Shown here: positions 32,095 to 43,689 of the stretch, in pieces
Layout of the letters: each line of letters opens with the position of its first letter
How positions within the stretch are numbered: the first letter of the stretch is position 1
Assembly (NCBI RefSeq): GCF_000745215.1
Contig: NZ_JQNK01000009.1
Location: 496,001-560,000 of the forward strand
Source: Methylosinus sp. PW1
GTDB taxonomy: Bacteria; Pseudomonadota; Alphaproteobacteria; Rhizobiales; Beijerinckiaceae
Length of the DNA stretch: 64,000 nt
Direction of reading: 5' to 3'
The notes under the pieces: model-generated
What the model was told of the DNA's origin: nothing
What the model saw: the letters and a program-made list of their open reading frames with translations, nothing else
Databases searched by the model: none
Translations under genes and position numbers: made by a program

Positions 32095-33651
32095 TTGTCC
32101 TTGTCTCCGAGACGACGACCACGGCCGCCCTTGTTCCTCGGTCGCGCCGCGGCGCTCGCCGCCGCGACGGCCCTCTCCGGCTGCGTGCTGGATTGGGAAA
32201 AGCCGGACGCCACGATCGAGACCCCGCCCGCCTTCAAGGCGGCCAAGCCTGCGCGCTCGGCCGCGCCGATTCGCGCGGCCAAGGAATGGTCGCAGGGTTT
32301 CCGCTCGCCGGAGCTGACCCGCCTCGTCGAAAAGGCGCTGGAGCAAAATCTGGACATCGCCGCCGCGGTGGCGCGCATCCAGCAGGCGGACGCGACCGCG
32401 CGGATCAACAGCTCCCCGCTGTGGCCTTCGCTGACGATGAACGACATAGCGCGGCGCACGCAGACGCCGGCGACCATCACCAGCGCGACGAGCACCAGCG
32501 CCTCGACCAGCGCCACGACGACGACCGGCGCGGCCAGCTCCACGGCGCTGCGCACGCGCCGCGCCAATTTCTTGCAGCTGCAGCTCGACGCCAGCTATGA
32601 GATCGACTTCTGGGGCAAGAATCAGGACGCCTCCAACGCCGCGCGGCTGCTCGCCGACGCCAGCCGCTTCGATCGCGACGTGGTCGAGATTTCCACCATC
32701 GCCTCGGTGGTGAACGCCTATTTTCAGGTGCTGACGGCGGAAGACCGGCTGCGCATCGCCCACAACAACATCAAGATCGCCGAGACGGTGCTGAAGGCCA
32801 TCAAGGCCCGGCTCGACGTCGGCACCGCCACGGCGCTCGACTTTTCGCAGCAGGATTCGGTCGTGGCGCAGCAGCGCGCCTCCGTGCCGCCGTTGGAGCA
32901 GACCTTGCGCCAGACGAAGAACACGCTGGCCGTGCTGCTCGGCGTCCCGCCGGAGAGCGCCGTCATCAAGGGCGGCTCGCTGACCCGGCTCAGCTTCCCG
33001 AAAGTCTCGCCCGGCCTGCCCTCTGAGCTGCTGCTGCGCCGCCCTGATATCGCAGAGGCCGAGGCCAAGCTCGAATCCGCCGAATTCTCGGTGCTGCAGG
33101 CGCGCGCCTCCTTCTTCCCGTCGATCAAGATCACCGGCTATTACGGCGTGCAGAGCGTCGCGATGCGCACGCTGTTCCGACCGGAGGCGATCGCCTGGCA
33201 GATCGCCGGCAATCTGACGCAGCCGCTCTTCGACGGCTATAATCTGCAGGGCCAATATCTGCTGCAGCAGGGCAAGTTCGCCGAGCTGGCGCAGGCTTAC
33301 AAAAAACAAATTTTGACGGCCTTCTCGGACGTCGAGAATGCGCTCATCGCCATACAGGAGACGTCTCGCCAGCTGAAGCTGCAGGGCGAGGCGGCGGCCG
33401 CGGCGCGGCGGGCCTATGAGGTGGCCGAAGCGCGGCTGCGCGAGGGAACGATCGACATCATCACCCTCTCGACCACGGAGACGACCTTGTTCCAGACCGA
33501 GGACGCTTTGGCCGTGGTTCGGCTCGCCTATTTCCAGGCCGCCACCAGCCTCTATCAGGCGCTCGGCGGCGGCTGGTCCGGCGCGACGCGCGCGCTCGAG
33601 ATCGCCGCCGAGGACGGCGCCTATGAGTCGGACAAGGGTCCCTGGCCGTGA
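32095..33651 (+). CDS. NodT-family outer-membrane efflux lipoprotein
   Basis: Outer-membrane channel of a tripartite RND efflux pump. Near the N-terminus AAALAAATALSGC is a signal peptide with lipobox, placing the acylated Cys at 32182-32184. Two OEP domains follow, with the usual LTRLVEKALEQNLDIAAAVARI and LLRRPDIAEAEAKLESAEF motifs. Length from the chosen TTG at 32095 is 518 aa. The only in-frame upstream ATG close by (32017) would give an implausibly long pre-lipobox leader, and the open frame extends further to 31909, so the start is uncertain. An unusual Ser/Thr-rich run (TITSATSTSASTSATTTTGA) is inserted before the first barrel strand. It overlaps the adaptor gene by 4 bases (GTGA). Confidence 0.9.
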   Translation: MSLSPRRRPRPPLFLGRAAALAAATALSGCVLDWEKPDATIETPPAFKAAKPARSAAPIRAAKEWSQGFRSPELTRLVEKALEQNLDIAAAVARIQQADATARINSSPLWPSLTMNDIARRTQTPATITSATSTSASTSATTTTGAASSTALRTRRANFLQLQLDASYEIDFWGKNQDASNAARLLADASRFDRDVVEISTIASVVNAYFQVLTAEDRLRIAHNNIKIAETVLKAIKARLDVGTATALDFSQQDSVVAQQRASVPPLEQTLRQTKNTLAVLLGVPPESAVIKGGSLTRLSFPKVSPGLPSELLLRRPDIAEAEAKLESAEFSVLQARASFFPSIKITGYYGVQSVAMRTLFRPEAIAWQIAGNLTQPLFDGYNLQGQYLLQQGKFAELAQAYKKQILTAFSDVENALIAIQETSRQLKLQGEAAAAARRAYEVAEARLREGTIDIITLSTTETTLFQTEDALAVVRLAYFQAATSLYQALGGGWSGATRALEIAAEDGAYESDKGPWP

Positions 33652-34949
33652 AACCGCCGCTCTCCTGGCCGGCCGGCTGGCGCGCGAAGCGGCCGTCGCC
33701 GCCGGTCGCGCTGGGGGTAATCGCCGCGCTCGCGGCCGGCTATTACGTCGCCCGTCCCTGGATCTTCGGCGATGGAGCGAAAGAGGCGGGCGCGGTGTCG
33801 GGCGGCAAGCGCGATGGGCGCCGCCGCAGCCTGGATGGTCCCGTCTCCATAACGGCGACGCCGGTACGGATCGCCGATGTGCCGGTGACGATCGACGCCG
33901 TCGGCACGGCGCAGGCGCTCAACACGGTCACTGTCCGCACGCAGGTCGACGGAAGGCTCATCAAGCTCGGCTTCGACGAGGGGCAGAGCGTCAAGAAGGG
34001 CGATATTGTCGCCCTCATCGATCCGACGCTCTATCAGGCCGCCTATGACCAGGCCGTCGCCAAAAAGGCGCAGGACGAGGCCAATCTCGCCAACGCCCGA
34101 GTCGATGTGACGCGCTATAAGAAGCTCGCGGCGAGCAATTTCGGCTCGCAGCAGCAATATGCGACGCAGGAGTCGCTCGTCACCCAGCTCGAGGCGCAAA
34201 TCCGCGCCGATCAAGGCGCGATCGACAACGCCAAGGCGACGCTGGATTACGCCACCATACGCTCGCCGATCGACGGACGCACCGGCATAAGGCTCGTGGA
34301 CGTCGGCAATATTCTGCACAGCTCGGATGCGACCGGCATCGTCGTCATCACCCAGCTGCAGCCGATCTATGTCGTCTTCACCGTGCCGCAGCAGTTTCTG
34401 CCCGCGGTGCAGAAGGCGCAGGCCCGCGCCCCCGCCCCGGCGTCCGCCCTCGGCCCGGACAATTCCAGCGTGCTGGAAACAGGCGTGGTGACGGTGATCG
34501 ACAATCAGATCGATCAGACCACCGGCACGGTGAAGATAAAGGCGACCTTCGAGAACAAGAGCCTCGCGCTCTGGCCGGGCCAGTTCGTCAACGTCCGGTT
34601 GACGGTCGATGTGCTACATGACGCGCATGTGGTCCCGAGCGCGGCCATCCAGCGCGGCCCCAATGGCGCCTTCGTCTATGCGCTGAACGAGGATGAGACC
34701 GTCTCGATGCGGGCGGTCTCGGTCGGACGGCAGGACGAGGTTCAGGCGGTGGTCGTCTCCGGCCTCGAGCCGGGCGAGAAAGTGGCGACGACCGGCTTCT
34801 CGCGGCTCGTCGACGGATCGCAGGTGAGAGTGATGGAGCCGACGGCCGATCGCGGCGCGGATGCTGCGAAGCGTCCGCGCAAGGAACATAAGAGCGAGGC
34901 CGGAGGCGAGAAGCGCGGCGACGTCGGCGGCCCGCCGAAACAGAGGTGA
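33648..34949 (+). CDS. mdtA: RND efflux periplasmic adaptor, MdtA-like
   Basis: Membrane-fusion protein joining the RND pumps to the outer-membrane channel. The 433-aa protein has one N-terminal membrane anchor (about residues 15-40), a barrel-sandwich domain (VTIDAVGTAQALNTVTVRTQ, VDGRLIKLGFDEGQSVKKGD), an alpha-hairpin rich in KKAQDEANLANARVDVTRYK, and the beta-barrel and membrane-proximal domains (TIRSPIDGRTGIRLVDVGN, LWPGQFVNVRLTV). The C-terminal 35 residues are highly charged. Start GTG overlaps the upstream stop. The mdtB-like gene follows after 10 bases. The mdtA label is by similarity and synteny only. Confidence 0.92.
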   Translation: MKPPLSWPAGWRAKRPSPPVALGVIAALAAGYYVARPWIFGDGAKEAGAVSGGKRDGRRRSLDGPVSITATPVRIADVPVTIDAVGTAQALNTVTVRTQVDGRLIKLGFDEGQSVKKGDIVALIDPTLYQAAYDQAVAKKAQDEANLANARVDVTRYKKLAASNFGSQQQYATQESLVTQLEAQIRADQGAIDNAKATLDYATIRSPIDGRTGIRLVDVGNILHSSDATGIVVITQLQPIYVVFTVPQQFLPAVQKAQARAPAPASALGPDNSSVLETGVVTVIDNQIDQTTGTVKIKATFENKSLALWPGQFVNVRLTVDVLHDAHVVPSAAIQRGPNGAFVYALNEDETVSMRAVSVGRQDEVQAVVVSGLEPGEKVATTGFSRLVDGSQVRVMEPTADRGADAAKRPRKEHKSEAGGEKRGDVGGPPKQR

Positions 34950-34959
34950 CGCTCCCGCG

Positions 34960-37900
34960 ATGAGCGTGTCGACGCCCTTCATCGAACGGCCGGTGGCGAC
35001 CTCGCTGCTGAGCTTCGCCGTGCTCTTGTTCGGCCTGCTCGGCTATGCGCGCCTGTCGATCTCGCCGCTGCCGCAGGTCGATTTTCCGACCATTCAGGTC
35101 ACGACGCAATTGCCGGGCGCCAATCCCGACACGATGGCGGCGCTGGTGACGGCCTCGCTCGAGCGCCAGTTCGGGCAGATCCCCTCGCTGCAGACCATGT
35201 CGTCGCAGAGCTCCTTCGGCCTGTCGCAGATCACGCTGCAATTCGATCTCGACCGCGACATAGACGCCGCCGCGCAGGATGTGCAGTCGGCGATCAACGC
35301 CGCCGCCTCGACGCTGCCGCGCAGCCTGCCCTATCCGCCCGTCTATGCGAAGGTCAATCCGGCCGACACGCCGGTGGTGACGCTCACCTTGCGCTCCAAG
35401 ACCGCCAGCATGCGGCAGATGAGCGACGTCGCCGACACGCTGATCGCGCCGCGCCTCTCGGAAGTGCCGGGCGTCGGCCATGTGGCGGTGGAGGGCGGCG
35501 TGCGCCCAGCGGTGCGCATTCAAGCCGATCTCGCCCGGCTCGCCGCCAATCGCATGAGCATGGAGGATTTGCGCGCCGCCATCGCCGCCGCCAATGTCGC
35601 CGGCGCCAAGGGCTCGCTCGACGGGCTCCACCAATCCTACACGCTCGACGCCAATGACCAATTGCAGGCGGCGCGGCAGTTCGAGACCGTCGTCGTCGCC
35701 TATCGCAATGGCGCGCCGATCATGCTGCGCGATGTCGCGACGGTGATCGACGGGCTGGAGAACGCCAGGGTCGGCGGCTGGTATCGCGGCGAGCCGGCGA
35801 TCATCCTCGACGTGCAGCGCCAGCCGGGCGCCAATATCATCAGCACGGTCGATCAGCTCCACAAGGAACTGCCCAATGTCATGCGCGCGCTGCCCAAGGG
35901 CATGTCGCTCGAGGTGGTGAACGACCGCACGCAGACGATCCGCGCCTCCATCGAGGATGTGGAATTCACCCTCGTCCTGGCCACGGCGCTGGTGATCCTG
36001 GTGGTGCTGGTGTTTCTGCGCAGCTGGCGCGCGACGGTCATCGCCGGCGTCAGCCTGCCGCTCTCCATCATCGCCACTTTCGCGCTGATGTCGCTCGCCG
36101 GCTTCTCGCTCGACAATCTGTCGCTGATGGCGCTCACCATCGGCGCCGGCTTCGTCGTGGACGACGCCATCGTGATGATCGAGAACATCGTCCGCAACAT
36201 AGAGCTCGGCAAGACGCCGCATCGCGCCGCGCTGGACGGCGCGCGGGAGATCGCCTTCACGGTGATCTCGCTCACCGTCTCGCTGATCGCCGTGTTCATC
36301 CCGCTTCTGTTCATGACCGGCCTCGTCGGCCGCATGTTCCGCGAGTTCGCGCTGACGCTCACCGCTCAGGTCGTCGTCTCGGCGATCATCTCGCTGACCT
36401 TGACGCCCATGCTCTGCGCCAAGCTGCTGAAGCCGGGCGCCGGCCACGCCGCCCATGCGCCGGCGAGCGGCTTTTCCGCCTGGCTCGACGAATTCTACGC
36501 CAAGACTCTCGCCATGGCGCTCGGCCGGCAAAAGCTGATGCTGGCTCTCACCTTCGGCACGCTGGCGCTCACCATCGCGCTCTACGCTTTCATCCCCAAA
36601 GGCTTCCTGCCGCGCCAGGACACGAGCCTGCTCAATGTCGTGCTGGAAGCCTCGCCGGATTCCTCCTTCGAGACGATGACGCGGCTGCAGGCCGAGGTCT
36701 CGAAAATCTTCGAGGCGGAGCCGGAGGCGACGGGAACGGCCTCGGTGCTCGGCGTCGGCCCGCTCAACGCCACCACCAATGTCGCCCATATGTCGGTGAC
36801 GCTGCGCCCGCGCGATGTGCGCAGCATAGGCGCGGACGCGATCGCCGAGCGCTTGAAGAAGGCGGCCGAGCGCATTCCCGGCGCGTCCGTCTACATAGAG
36901 CCGGTGCAGGACATACAGATCACGACGCGCGCCAGCCGCTCGCAATATCAATATACGCTCACCGCGCCCGACCAGGCCGAGCTGCAGGACTGGTCGCAGA
37001 AGCTGATCGACGCGATCCGCCGCGACGGCGTGTTCCGCAATGTCGCCGCCGAGACGCAGAACGGCGGCCTGCGCACCTTCCTGCGCATCGACCGCGAGCT
37101 GATGGGGCGCCTCGGCGTCACCGCGCAGAATGTCGACGACACGCTGAACGACGCCTTCGGCCAGCGGCAAATCTCCACCATCTACGCCCAGTCCAACCAA
37201 TATCGCGTGATATTGGAGGCGGCGCCGCAATATCAGCGCGATCCGACGGCGCTCGACAAGCTCTATGTCTCGCCCTCCAATGGCGGCCCGCAGACGCCGA
37301 TCTCGACCTTCGTCTCGGTGGAGCAGACGACGGCGCCGCTCGCCGTCGCGCATCAGGAGCAGTTTCCCGCGGCGACGATCAGCTTCGACCTCGCGCCCGG
37401 CGCCGCGCTCGGCGATGCGGTGGAGGCGATCGCCCGCATAGAGCGCGAGATCGACCTGCCCTCCTCCATCATCGGCATGTTCAGCGCCGATGCGGCGGAG
37501 TTCCGCAAATCGCTCGCCGGTCAGCCATGGCTCATTCTGGCGGCGGCCATCGCCATCTATGTGGTGCTCGGCGTGCTCTATGAGAGCTATGCGCATCCCT
37601 TCACCGTGCTGACGACGCTGCCTTCGGCCGGCGTCGGCGCGCTGCTGGCGCTGATGGCGACCGGGCTCGACATGTCGCTGGTGGCGCTGATCGGCGTCGT
37701 GCTGCTGATGGGCATCGTCAAGAAGAACGCCATCATGATGATCGACTTCGCGCTGGAGGCGGAGAAGGCCGAGGCGCTGACGCCCTTCGACTCCATCGTG
37801 CGCGCCTGCCGGCTGCGTTTTCGGCCGATCATGATGACGACGCTGGCCGCGCTGCTCGGCGCGCTGCCGCTGGCGCTGGCGCATGGGCCGGGCAGCGAGC

Positions 37901-38103
37901 TGCGCATCCCGCTCGGCGTCTCGATCATCGGCGGGCTCATTCTGTCGCAGCTGCTGACGCTCTATACGACGCCGGTCATCTATCTCGCCGTCGATCGCCT
38001 GCGCGCGCGGCTGCGTGACTTGCTGCATGGATCGCCGGCGCCGCAGCCGCAGGCCGCCGCCCCGACAGCGCCGCCCTCCGAGCGCAAGGAGGCGGCGGAG
38101 TGA
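34960..38103 (+). CDS. mdtB: RND multidrug efflux permease, MdtB-like
   Basis: Proton-driven inner-membrane pump of the HAE1 family, 1047 aa. It starts MSVSTPFIERPVATSLLSFA, has the long first periplasmic loop (DFPTIQVTTQLPGANPDTMA), the TM4 segment ALTIGAGFVVDDAIVMIENI with the conserved Asp-Asp proton relay, a second large loop, and the final helices (LLMGIVKKNAIMMIDFALEA). In the E. coli MdtBC system two such pumps form a heterotrimer, and the same tandem arrangement is seen here with the next gene. Substrates are not predictable from sequence. Confidence 0.94.
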   Translation: MSVSTPFIERPVATSLLSFAVLLFGLLGYARLSISPLPQVDFPTIQVTTQLPGANPDTMAALVTASLERQFGQIPSLQTMSSQSSFGLSQITLQFDLDRDIDAAAQDVQSAINAAASTLPRSLPYPPVYAKVNPADTPVVTLTLRSKTASMRQMSDVADTLIAPRLSEVPGVGHVAVEGGVRPAVRIQADLARLAANRMSMEDLRAAIAAANVAGAKGSLDGLHQSYTLDANDQLQAARQFETVVVAYRNGAPIMLRDVATVIDGLENARVGGWYRGEPAIILDVQRQPGANIISTVDQLHKELPNVMRALPKGMSLEVVNDRTQTIRASIEDVEFTLVLATALVILVVLVFLRSWRATVIAGVSLPLSIIATFALMSLAGFSLDNLSLMALTIGAGFVVDDAIVMIENIVRNIELGKTPHRAALDGAREIAFTVISLTVSLIAVFIPLLFMTGLVGRMFREFALTLTAQVVVSAIISLTLTPMLCAKLLKPGAGHAAHAPASGFSAWLDEFYAKTLAMALGRQKLMLALTFGTLALTIALYAFIPKGFLPRQDTSLLNVVLEASPDSSFETMTRLQAEVSKIFEAEPEATGTASVLGVGPLNATTNVAHMSVTLRPRDVRSIGADAIAERLKKAAERIPGASVYIEPVQDIQITTRASRSQYQYTLTAPDQAELQDWSQKLIDAIRRDGVFRNVAAETQNGGLRTFLRIDRELMGRLGVTAQNVDDTLNDAFGQRQISTIYAQSNQYRVILEAAPQYQRDPTALDKLYVSPSNGGPQTPISTFVSVEQTTAPLAVAHQEQFPAATISFDLAPGAALGDAVEAIARIEREIDLPSSIIGMFSADAAEFRKSLAGQPWLILAAAIAIYVVLGVLYESYAHPFTVLTTLPSAGVGALLALMATGLDMSLVALIGVVLLMGIVKKNAIMMIDFALEAEKAEALTPFDSIVRACRLRFRPIMMTTLAALLGALPLALAHGPGSELRIPLGVSIIGGLILSQLLTLYTTPVIYLAVDRLRARLRDLLHGSPAPQPQAAAPTAPPSERKEAAE

Positions 38104-38119
38104 AGGGGTTGGGCGCCAT

Positions 38120-38238
38120 TTCTCCCTCTCCCCGCCCGCGGGGAGAGGGTCGGGGTGAGGGGCTCGGGGCATGAGCCGGCAACGGAACACGCCCCTGCCC
38201 CCTCATCCGAACCTTCTCCCCGCTCGCGGGGAGAAGGA
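38120..38238. repeat. Inverted repeats between the two RND pump genes
   Basis: Hairpins CTCTCCCCGC/GCGGGGAGAG (38125-38148) and CTTCTCCCCGC/GCGGGGAGAAG (about 38213-38236), joined by CGGGGTGAGG and CCTCATCCG that are also mirrored. The element lies in a 192-base gap inside the efflux operon, so it may lower or adjust expression of the downstream pump relative to the upstream one (inference). Related to the elements at 6644 and 15681. Confidence 0.7.
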
Positions 38239-38295
38239 AGGCGGCGAAGGCCGCGCGAAACGATCTCGCCCACGCGCCGATCGAGCCCCGACGCC

Positions 38296-41200
38296 ATGAA
38301 CATCTCCGAGCCTTTCATCCGCCGGCCGGTGGGCGCGAGCCTGCTCGCGGCGGCGCTGTTCATGGTCGGAGCCATCGCCTATTTCTTCCTGCCCGTCGCC
38401 AGCCTGCCGGCGATCGACTTTCCGGCGATCGGCGTCATAGCGGCGCGGCCGGGCGCCGATCCGGCGACAATGGCGGCCTCGGTCGCCGCGCCGCTGGAGC
38501 GCCGCCTCGCCGGCATCTCCGGCGTCACCGAACTCACCTCGGTCAGCTCGCTCGGCCAGACGCAGATCGTCGCGCAATTCGACATCAACCGGAACATCGA
38601 CTCCGCGGCGCGCGACGTGCAGGCGGCGATCAACGCCGCCGCCACGGATCTGCCCCCCGATCTGCCGCTGCTGCCGGTCTTCCGCAAGGCGAGCCAGGCG
38701 ACGGTGCCCTCCATCGTCCTCGCTCTGACCTCGGAGACTTTGCCGACCAGCGCTATTTTCGACGCCGCCGATACGGTCATCGCCCAGCGCATCTCGCAAG
38801 TGCCGGGCGTCGCCGAGGTCCGCATCGCCGGCGCCGAGCAGCCGGCGATCCGCGTGCAGATGGATACGGCGCGCCTCGCCGCGATGGGCCTCGGCGTCGA
38901 TGCGGTGGCGAGCGCCATCGTCTCCGCCAATGTGCTCTCGCCGCTCGGCGCGCTGAATGGCGAGCAGCTCGGCCGCACGATCGGCGCCAGCGATCAGCTG
39001 GCGACGCCGCGCGACTTTCGCGACATCGTTGTTTCCGCGCGCGATGGCGCCGTGGTCAAGCTCGGCGACATCGCCACGGTCGAGCGCGGCGTGCGCAATC
39101 GGCTGGCGGCCGGCTGGTTCAACGGCAAGCCGGCGGTCATCATCATCGTGACGCGACAGCCCAACGCCAATGTGATCGCCATGGTCGATCAGGTGAAGGC
39201 GCTGCTGCCCGAGCTGCGAACATGGATTCCGAGCGGCGTCGACGTCTCCATCCTCTCCGATCGCACGCAGACGATCCGCGCCAGCGTCTCGGAGATTCAG
39301 AACACGCTGCTCGTCTCCATCGCCCTCGTGATGGCGGTGGTGTTCGTCTTCCTGCGCCGGGCGACGCCGGTCTTCGCCGCTGCGGTGACAGTGCCCCTGT
39401 CCCTCGTCGGCTCCTGCGCGGCCATGTGGCTCGCCGGCTTCTCGATCAATAATCTGTCGCTGATGGCGCTCACCATCGCGGTCGGCTTCGTCATCGACGA
39501 CGCCATCGTCATGATCGAGAACATAGAGACCAATGCCGAGCGCGGCATGGACCGGCTGGAGGCGGCGCTCGCCGGCGCGAAGCAGATCGGCTTCACCGTC
39601 GTCTCGATCAGCCTGTCCTTGATCGCCGTCTTCATTCCGCTGCTGCTGATGGACGGCGTCTTCGGCCGGCTGCTGCGCGAGTTCGCCTTCACCCTCACCT
39701 TCGCCATCGTCATCTCGACGATCGTCTCGCTGACGGTGACGCCGACGATCTGCGCGCATCTGCCCTCGCCGAAGCGAGAGACGCCGTCGCGCTTCGACCG
39801 CCTGGTCGAGGGCGCGCTGGCGCGGCTCATCGGCCTCTATGCGCGCAGCTTGCGGCCGGTCGTCGATCATCCTTGGGCGACGCTCGGCGTCATCGTGCTG
39901 ACGATCGGCTGGACCGTTCACCTCTACGCCTCGGTCCCCAAGGGCAATCTGCCGCAGGACGATATCGGCCTGCTCAACGGCACGACCGAAGCCTCGGCGG
40001 ATGTTTCCTTCGGCGATATGGTCGCGCTGCAAAAGAAGGCCGCCGCCGTCGCCGCCGCCGACCCGGACGTCGTCAATGTCGGCTCCTTCATCGGCGGCTC
40101 CAATCAGATGTCCGGCAATCAGGGCCGGCTCTTTCTGGCGCTGAAGCCCGCCAATGAGCGCAAGGCGTCGAGCTTCGAGGTGCTGGCGCGCCTGCGCAAG
40201 GAGTTCGGCAAGATCGCCGGCCTCTCCGTCTATATGACGCCGTCGCAGGATTTGCGCTCCGGCGGGCGCCAGAGCAAAGCGCAATATCAGTTCACCGTCA
40301 CCGCCTCCACGGTCGACGATTTGGAAGAGTGGACCCCCAAGCTGCTGGCGCGGCTGCAACGGCTGCCCGATCTCGCCGACGTCACCACCGATCGGCAGCA
40401 GGGCGCGCTGAAGGCCAATGTCGTCATCGACCGCACCGCCGCCTCGCGCATGGGCGTGCCGATTCAGGCGATCGACGCGGCGCTCAACAGCTCCTTCGGC
40501 CAGCGCCAGGATTCGATCATCTACACGCAGCGCAATCAATATCGCGTCATCGTCGAGGCGCCGCTGTCGCGCCAGCGCGATCCGCGCGATCTCTCCGGCC
40601 TCTATGTCTCGGCCAGCGACGGAACCCAGGTCCCGCTCACCGCCGTCGCCCGCATAGAGCGCGGGACCATGCCGCTCGTCGTCAATCATCAGGGCGTGCT
40701 GCCGGCGGCGACGATCACCTTCAACATAGCGCCCAGCCATACGCTGGACGCGGCGGCGAAAGCCATTCTCACGGCGACCGACGAAATGCGGCTCCCCAAT
40801 GGCGTGCAGGCGGAATTCGCCGGCGACGCCAAGGATTTTCGTAAGCTCTCCTCCGGCATGGCGTGGCTGATCCTGGCCGCGCTGCTCGCGGTCTACATCA
40901 TCCTCGGCGTGCTCTATGAGAGCCTCGCCCATCCGGTGACGATCATCTCCACCCTGCCCTCGGCCGGACTCGGCGCGCTGCTGGCGCTCGAGGCCTTCGA
41001 CACGGAATTCACGCTGATCGCCTTCATCGGCATTCTGCTGCTGATCGGCATAGTGAAGAAGAACGGCATCATGCTGGTCGATTTCGCCCTGCACGCCGAG
41101 CGCGACAAGGGCTTTTCCGTGCGCGATGCGGCGCTGGAGGCGGCGGTGGAGCGATTCCGGCCGATATTGATGACGACGCTCGCCGCCATGCTCGGCGCCC

Positions 41201-41421
41201 TGCCTCTCGCCTTCGCCGGTGGAGTCGGCGCGGAAATGCGGCGTCCGCTCGGCGTCACCATCGTCGGCGGTCTGCTGCTCAGCCAAATGCTGACGCTCTA
41301 CACGACGCCGGTGATCTATCTGCTGATGAGCAAGCTGGAGAGCCGGCGGCCGCGGCGGGCGGCGGAAGCGACGAGCCGGGAGGCGGCGATCACGGAGCCG
41401 CAGACAGCGAAAGCTTCGTGA
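38296..41421 (+). CDS. mdtC: RND multidrug efflux permease, MdtC-like
   Basis: Second HAE1-family pump, 1041 aa, paralogous to the preceding gene. It begins MNISEPFIRRPVGASLLAAAL, which fixes the start ATG at 38296. Key segments are the TM4 ALTIAVGFVIDDAIVMIENIE with the Asp-Asp pair and LLLIGIVKKNGIMLVDFALHA near the C-terminus. It likely assembles with the MdtB-like protein, the adaptor and the NodT-type channel. A strong hairpin follows the stop at 41433-41468. Confidence 0.94.
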   Translation: MNISEPFIRRPVGASLLAAALFMVGAIAYFFLPVASLPAIDFPAIGVIAARPGADPATMAASVAAPLERRLAGISGVTELTSVSSLGQTQIVAQFDINRNIDSAARDVQAAINAAATDLPPDLPLLPVFRKASQATVPSIVLALTSETLPTSAIFDAADTVIAQRISQVPGVAEVRIAGAEQPAIRVQMDTARLAAMGLGVDAVASAIVSANVLSPLGALNGEQLGRTIGASDQLATPRDFRDIVVSARDGAVVKLGDIATVERGVRNRLAAGWFNGKPAVIIIVTRQPNANVIAMVDQVKALLPELRTWIPSGVDVSILSDRTQTIRASVSEIQNTLLVSIALVMAVVFVFLRRATPVFAAAVTVPLSLVGSCAAMWLAGFSINNLSLMALTIAVGFVIDDAIVMIENIETNAERGMDRLEAALAGAKQIGFTVVSISLSLIAVFIPLLLMDGVFGRLLREFAFTLTFAIVISTIVSLTVTPTICAHLPSPKRETPSRFDRLVEGALARLIGLYARSLRPVVDHPWATLGVIVLTIGWTVHLYASVPKGNLPQDDIGLLNGTTEASADVSFGDMVALQKKAAAVAAADPDVVNVGSFIGGSNQMSGNQGRLFLALKPANERKASSFEVLARLRKEFGKIAGLSVYMTPSQDLRSGGRQSKAQYQFTVTASTVDDLEEWTPKLLARLQRLPDLADVTTDRQQGALKANVVIDRTAASRMGVPIQAIDAALNSSFGQRQDSIIYTQRNQYRVIVEAPLSRQRDPRDLSGLYVSASDGTQVPLTAVARIERGTMPLVVNHQGVLPAATITFNIAPSHTLDAAAKAILTATDEMRLPNGVQAEFAGDAKDFRKLSSGMAWLILAALLAVYIILGVLYESLAHPVTIISTLPSAGLGALLALEAFDTEFTLIAFIGILLLIGIVKKNGIMLVDFALHAERDKGFSVRDAALEAAVERFRPILMTTLAAMLGALPLAFAGGVGAEMRRPLGVTIVGGLLLSQMLTLYTTPVIYLLMSKLESRRPRRAAEATSREAAITEPQTAKAS

Positions 41422-41432
41422 CGCGCCGCGGC

Positions 41433-41468
41433 GGCGCCCTTGTCCCCGCATGCAGGGATAAGGGCGCC
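41433..41468. terminator. Strong hairpin at convergent junction, probable bidirectional terminator
   Basis: GGCGCCCTTGTCCC (41433-41446) pairs with GGGATAAGGGCGCC (41455-41468) through 14 base pairs with one G-T wobble and an 8-base loop. It starts 12 bases after the mdtC stop and lies 28 bases from the stop of the convergent small gene. No T-run is present on either side, so termination could be weak or Rho-assisted. Confidence 0.55.
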
Positions 41469-41496
41469 TATGAAGGCCGCGAGGCGATCGTCGAGA

Positions 41497-41784
41497 TCAG
41501 TGCGTGAAGTCGCTCTGCGTCTCGAAGAACAGCCGCAGGACGGGATGCTCGCCACAATCCTCGACCGGGATGTGCCAGAATTTCGAATCCATCTGCGGAA
41601 AGCGCGACATGGGAAGGTGAATTTCCGTCAGTCGCGAATGATTGTCACGCCCCTCGATCATCGCCTCGCCGAGCAGATGCAGCAGATCTTCCAGTCGATC
41701 CGGCACTTCCGCGACAGTGAGCGTCGTCGTGTTCGAGAGAGGGCGGGCCTTATCGTAAACGAGCTCGTAATCTGCTGGTTTCAT
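41497..41784 (-). CDS. Hypothetical small protein, 95 aa
   Basis: I do not recognise this protein. It starts MKPADYELVYDKARPLSNTT, is acidic, contains VAEVPDRLEDLLHLLGEAMIEG and ends HPVLRLFFETQSDFTH. It has no signal peptide or membrane segment. GGGGTCGG precedes the ATG by a few bases. The gene stands alone between the efflux operon and the cobalamin operon, in DNA somewhat less GC-rich than its neighbours. A real gene is likely but not certain. Confidence 0.55.
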   Translation of the reverse strand: MKPADYELVYDKARPLSNTTTLTVAEVPDRLEDLLHLLGEAMIEGRDNHSRLTEIHLPMSRFPQMDSKFWHIPVEDCGEHPVLRLFFETQSDFTH

Positions 41785-41975
41785 AAATCCGACCCCACGA
41801 TTGCCGGCCTAATGGCAAGCAAGACGCATACCGCAGGCGGAGCAGCTAGCCCATGCTGCAGCGCATCCGCCCTGCGCCTTGCGCTCACTATAGACCCCTC
41901 AAGACGAAGGTCAAAAGGAGAGCGCGGCTTTCAGGGTCCTAAAAATCACAAAAGCGTGTCAATTTTGTAACCGCC

Positions 41976-43685
<1,710 letters not shown>

Positions 43686-43689
<4 letters not shown>

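Noticed and set aside
34588..38190. A 1200-codon open frame antisense to the MdtB-like gene
   Set aside because: It is rich in Arg, His and Gly with no family resemblance and mirrors the codon pattern of the real gene, as expected in very GC-rich DNA. A similar 1082-codon frame lies opposite the MdtC-like gene.
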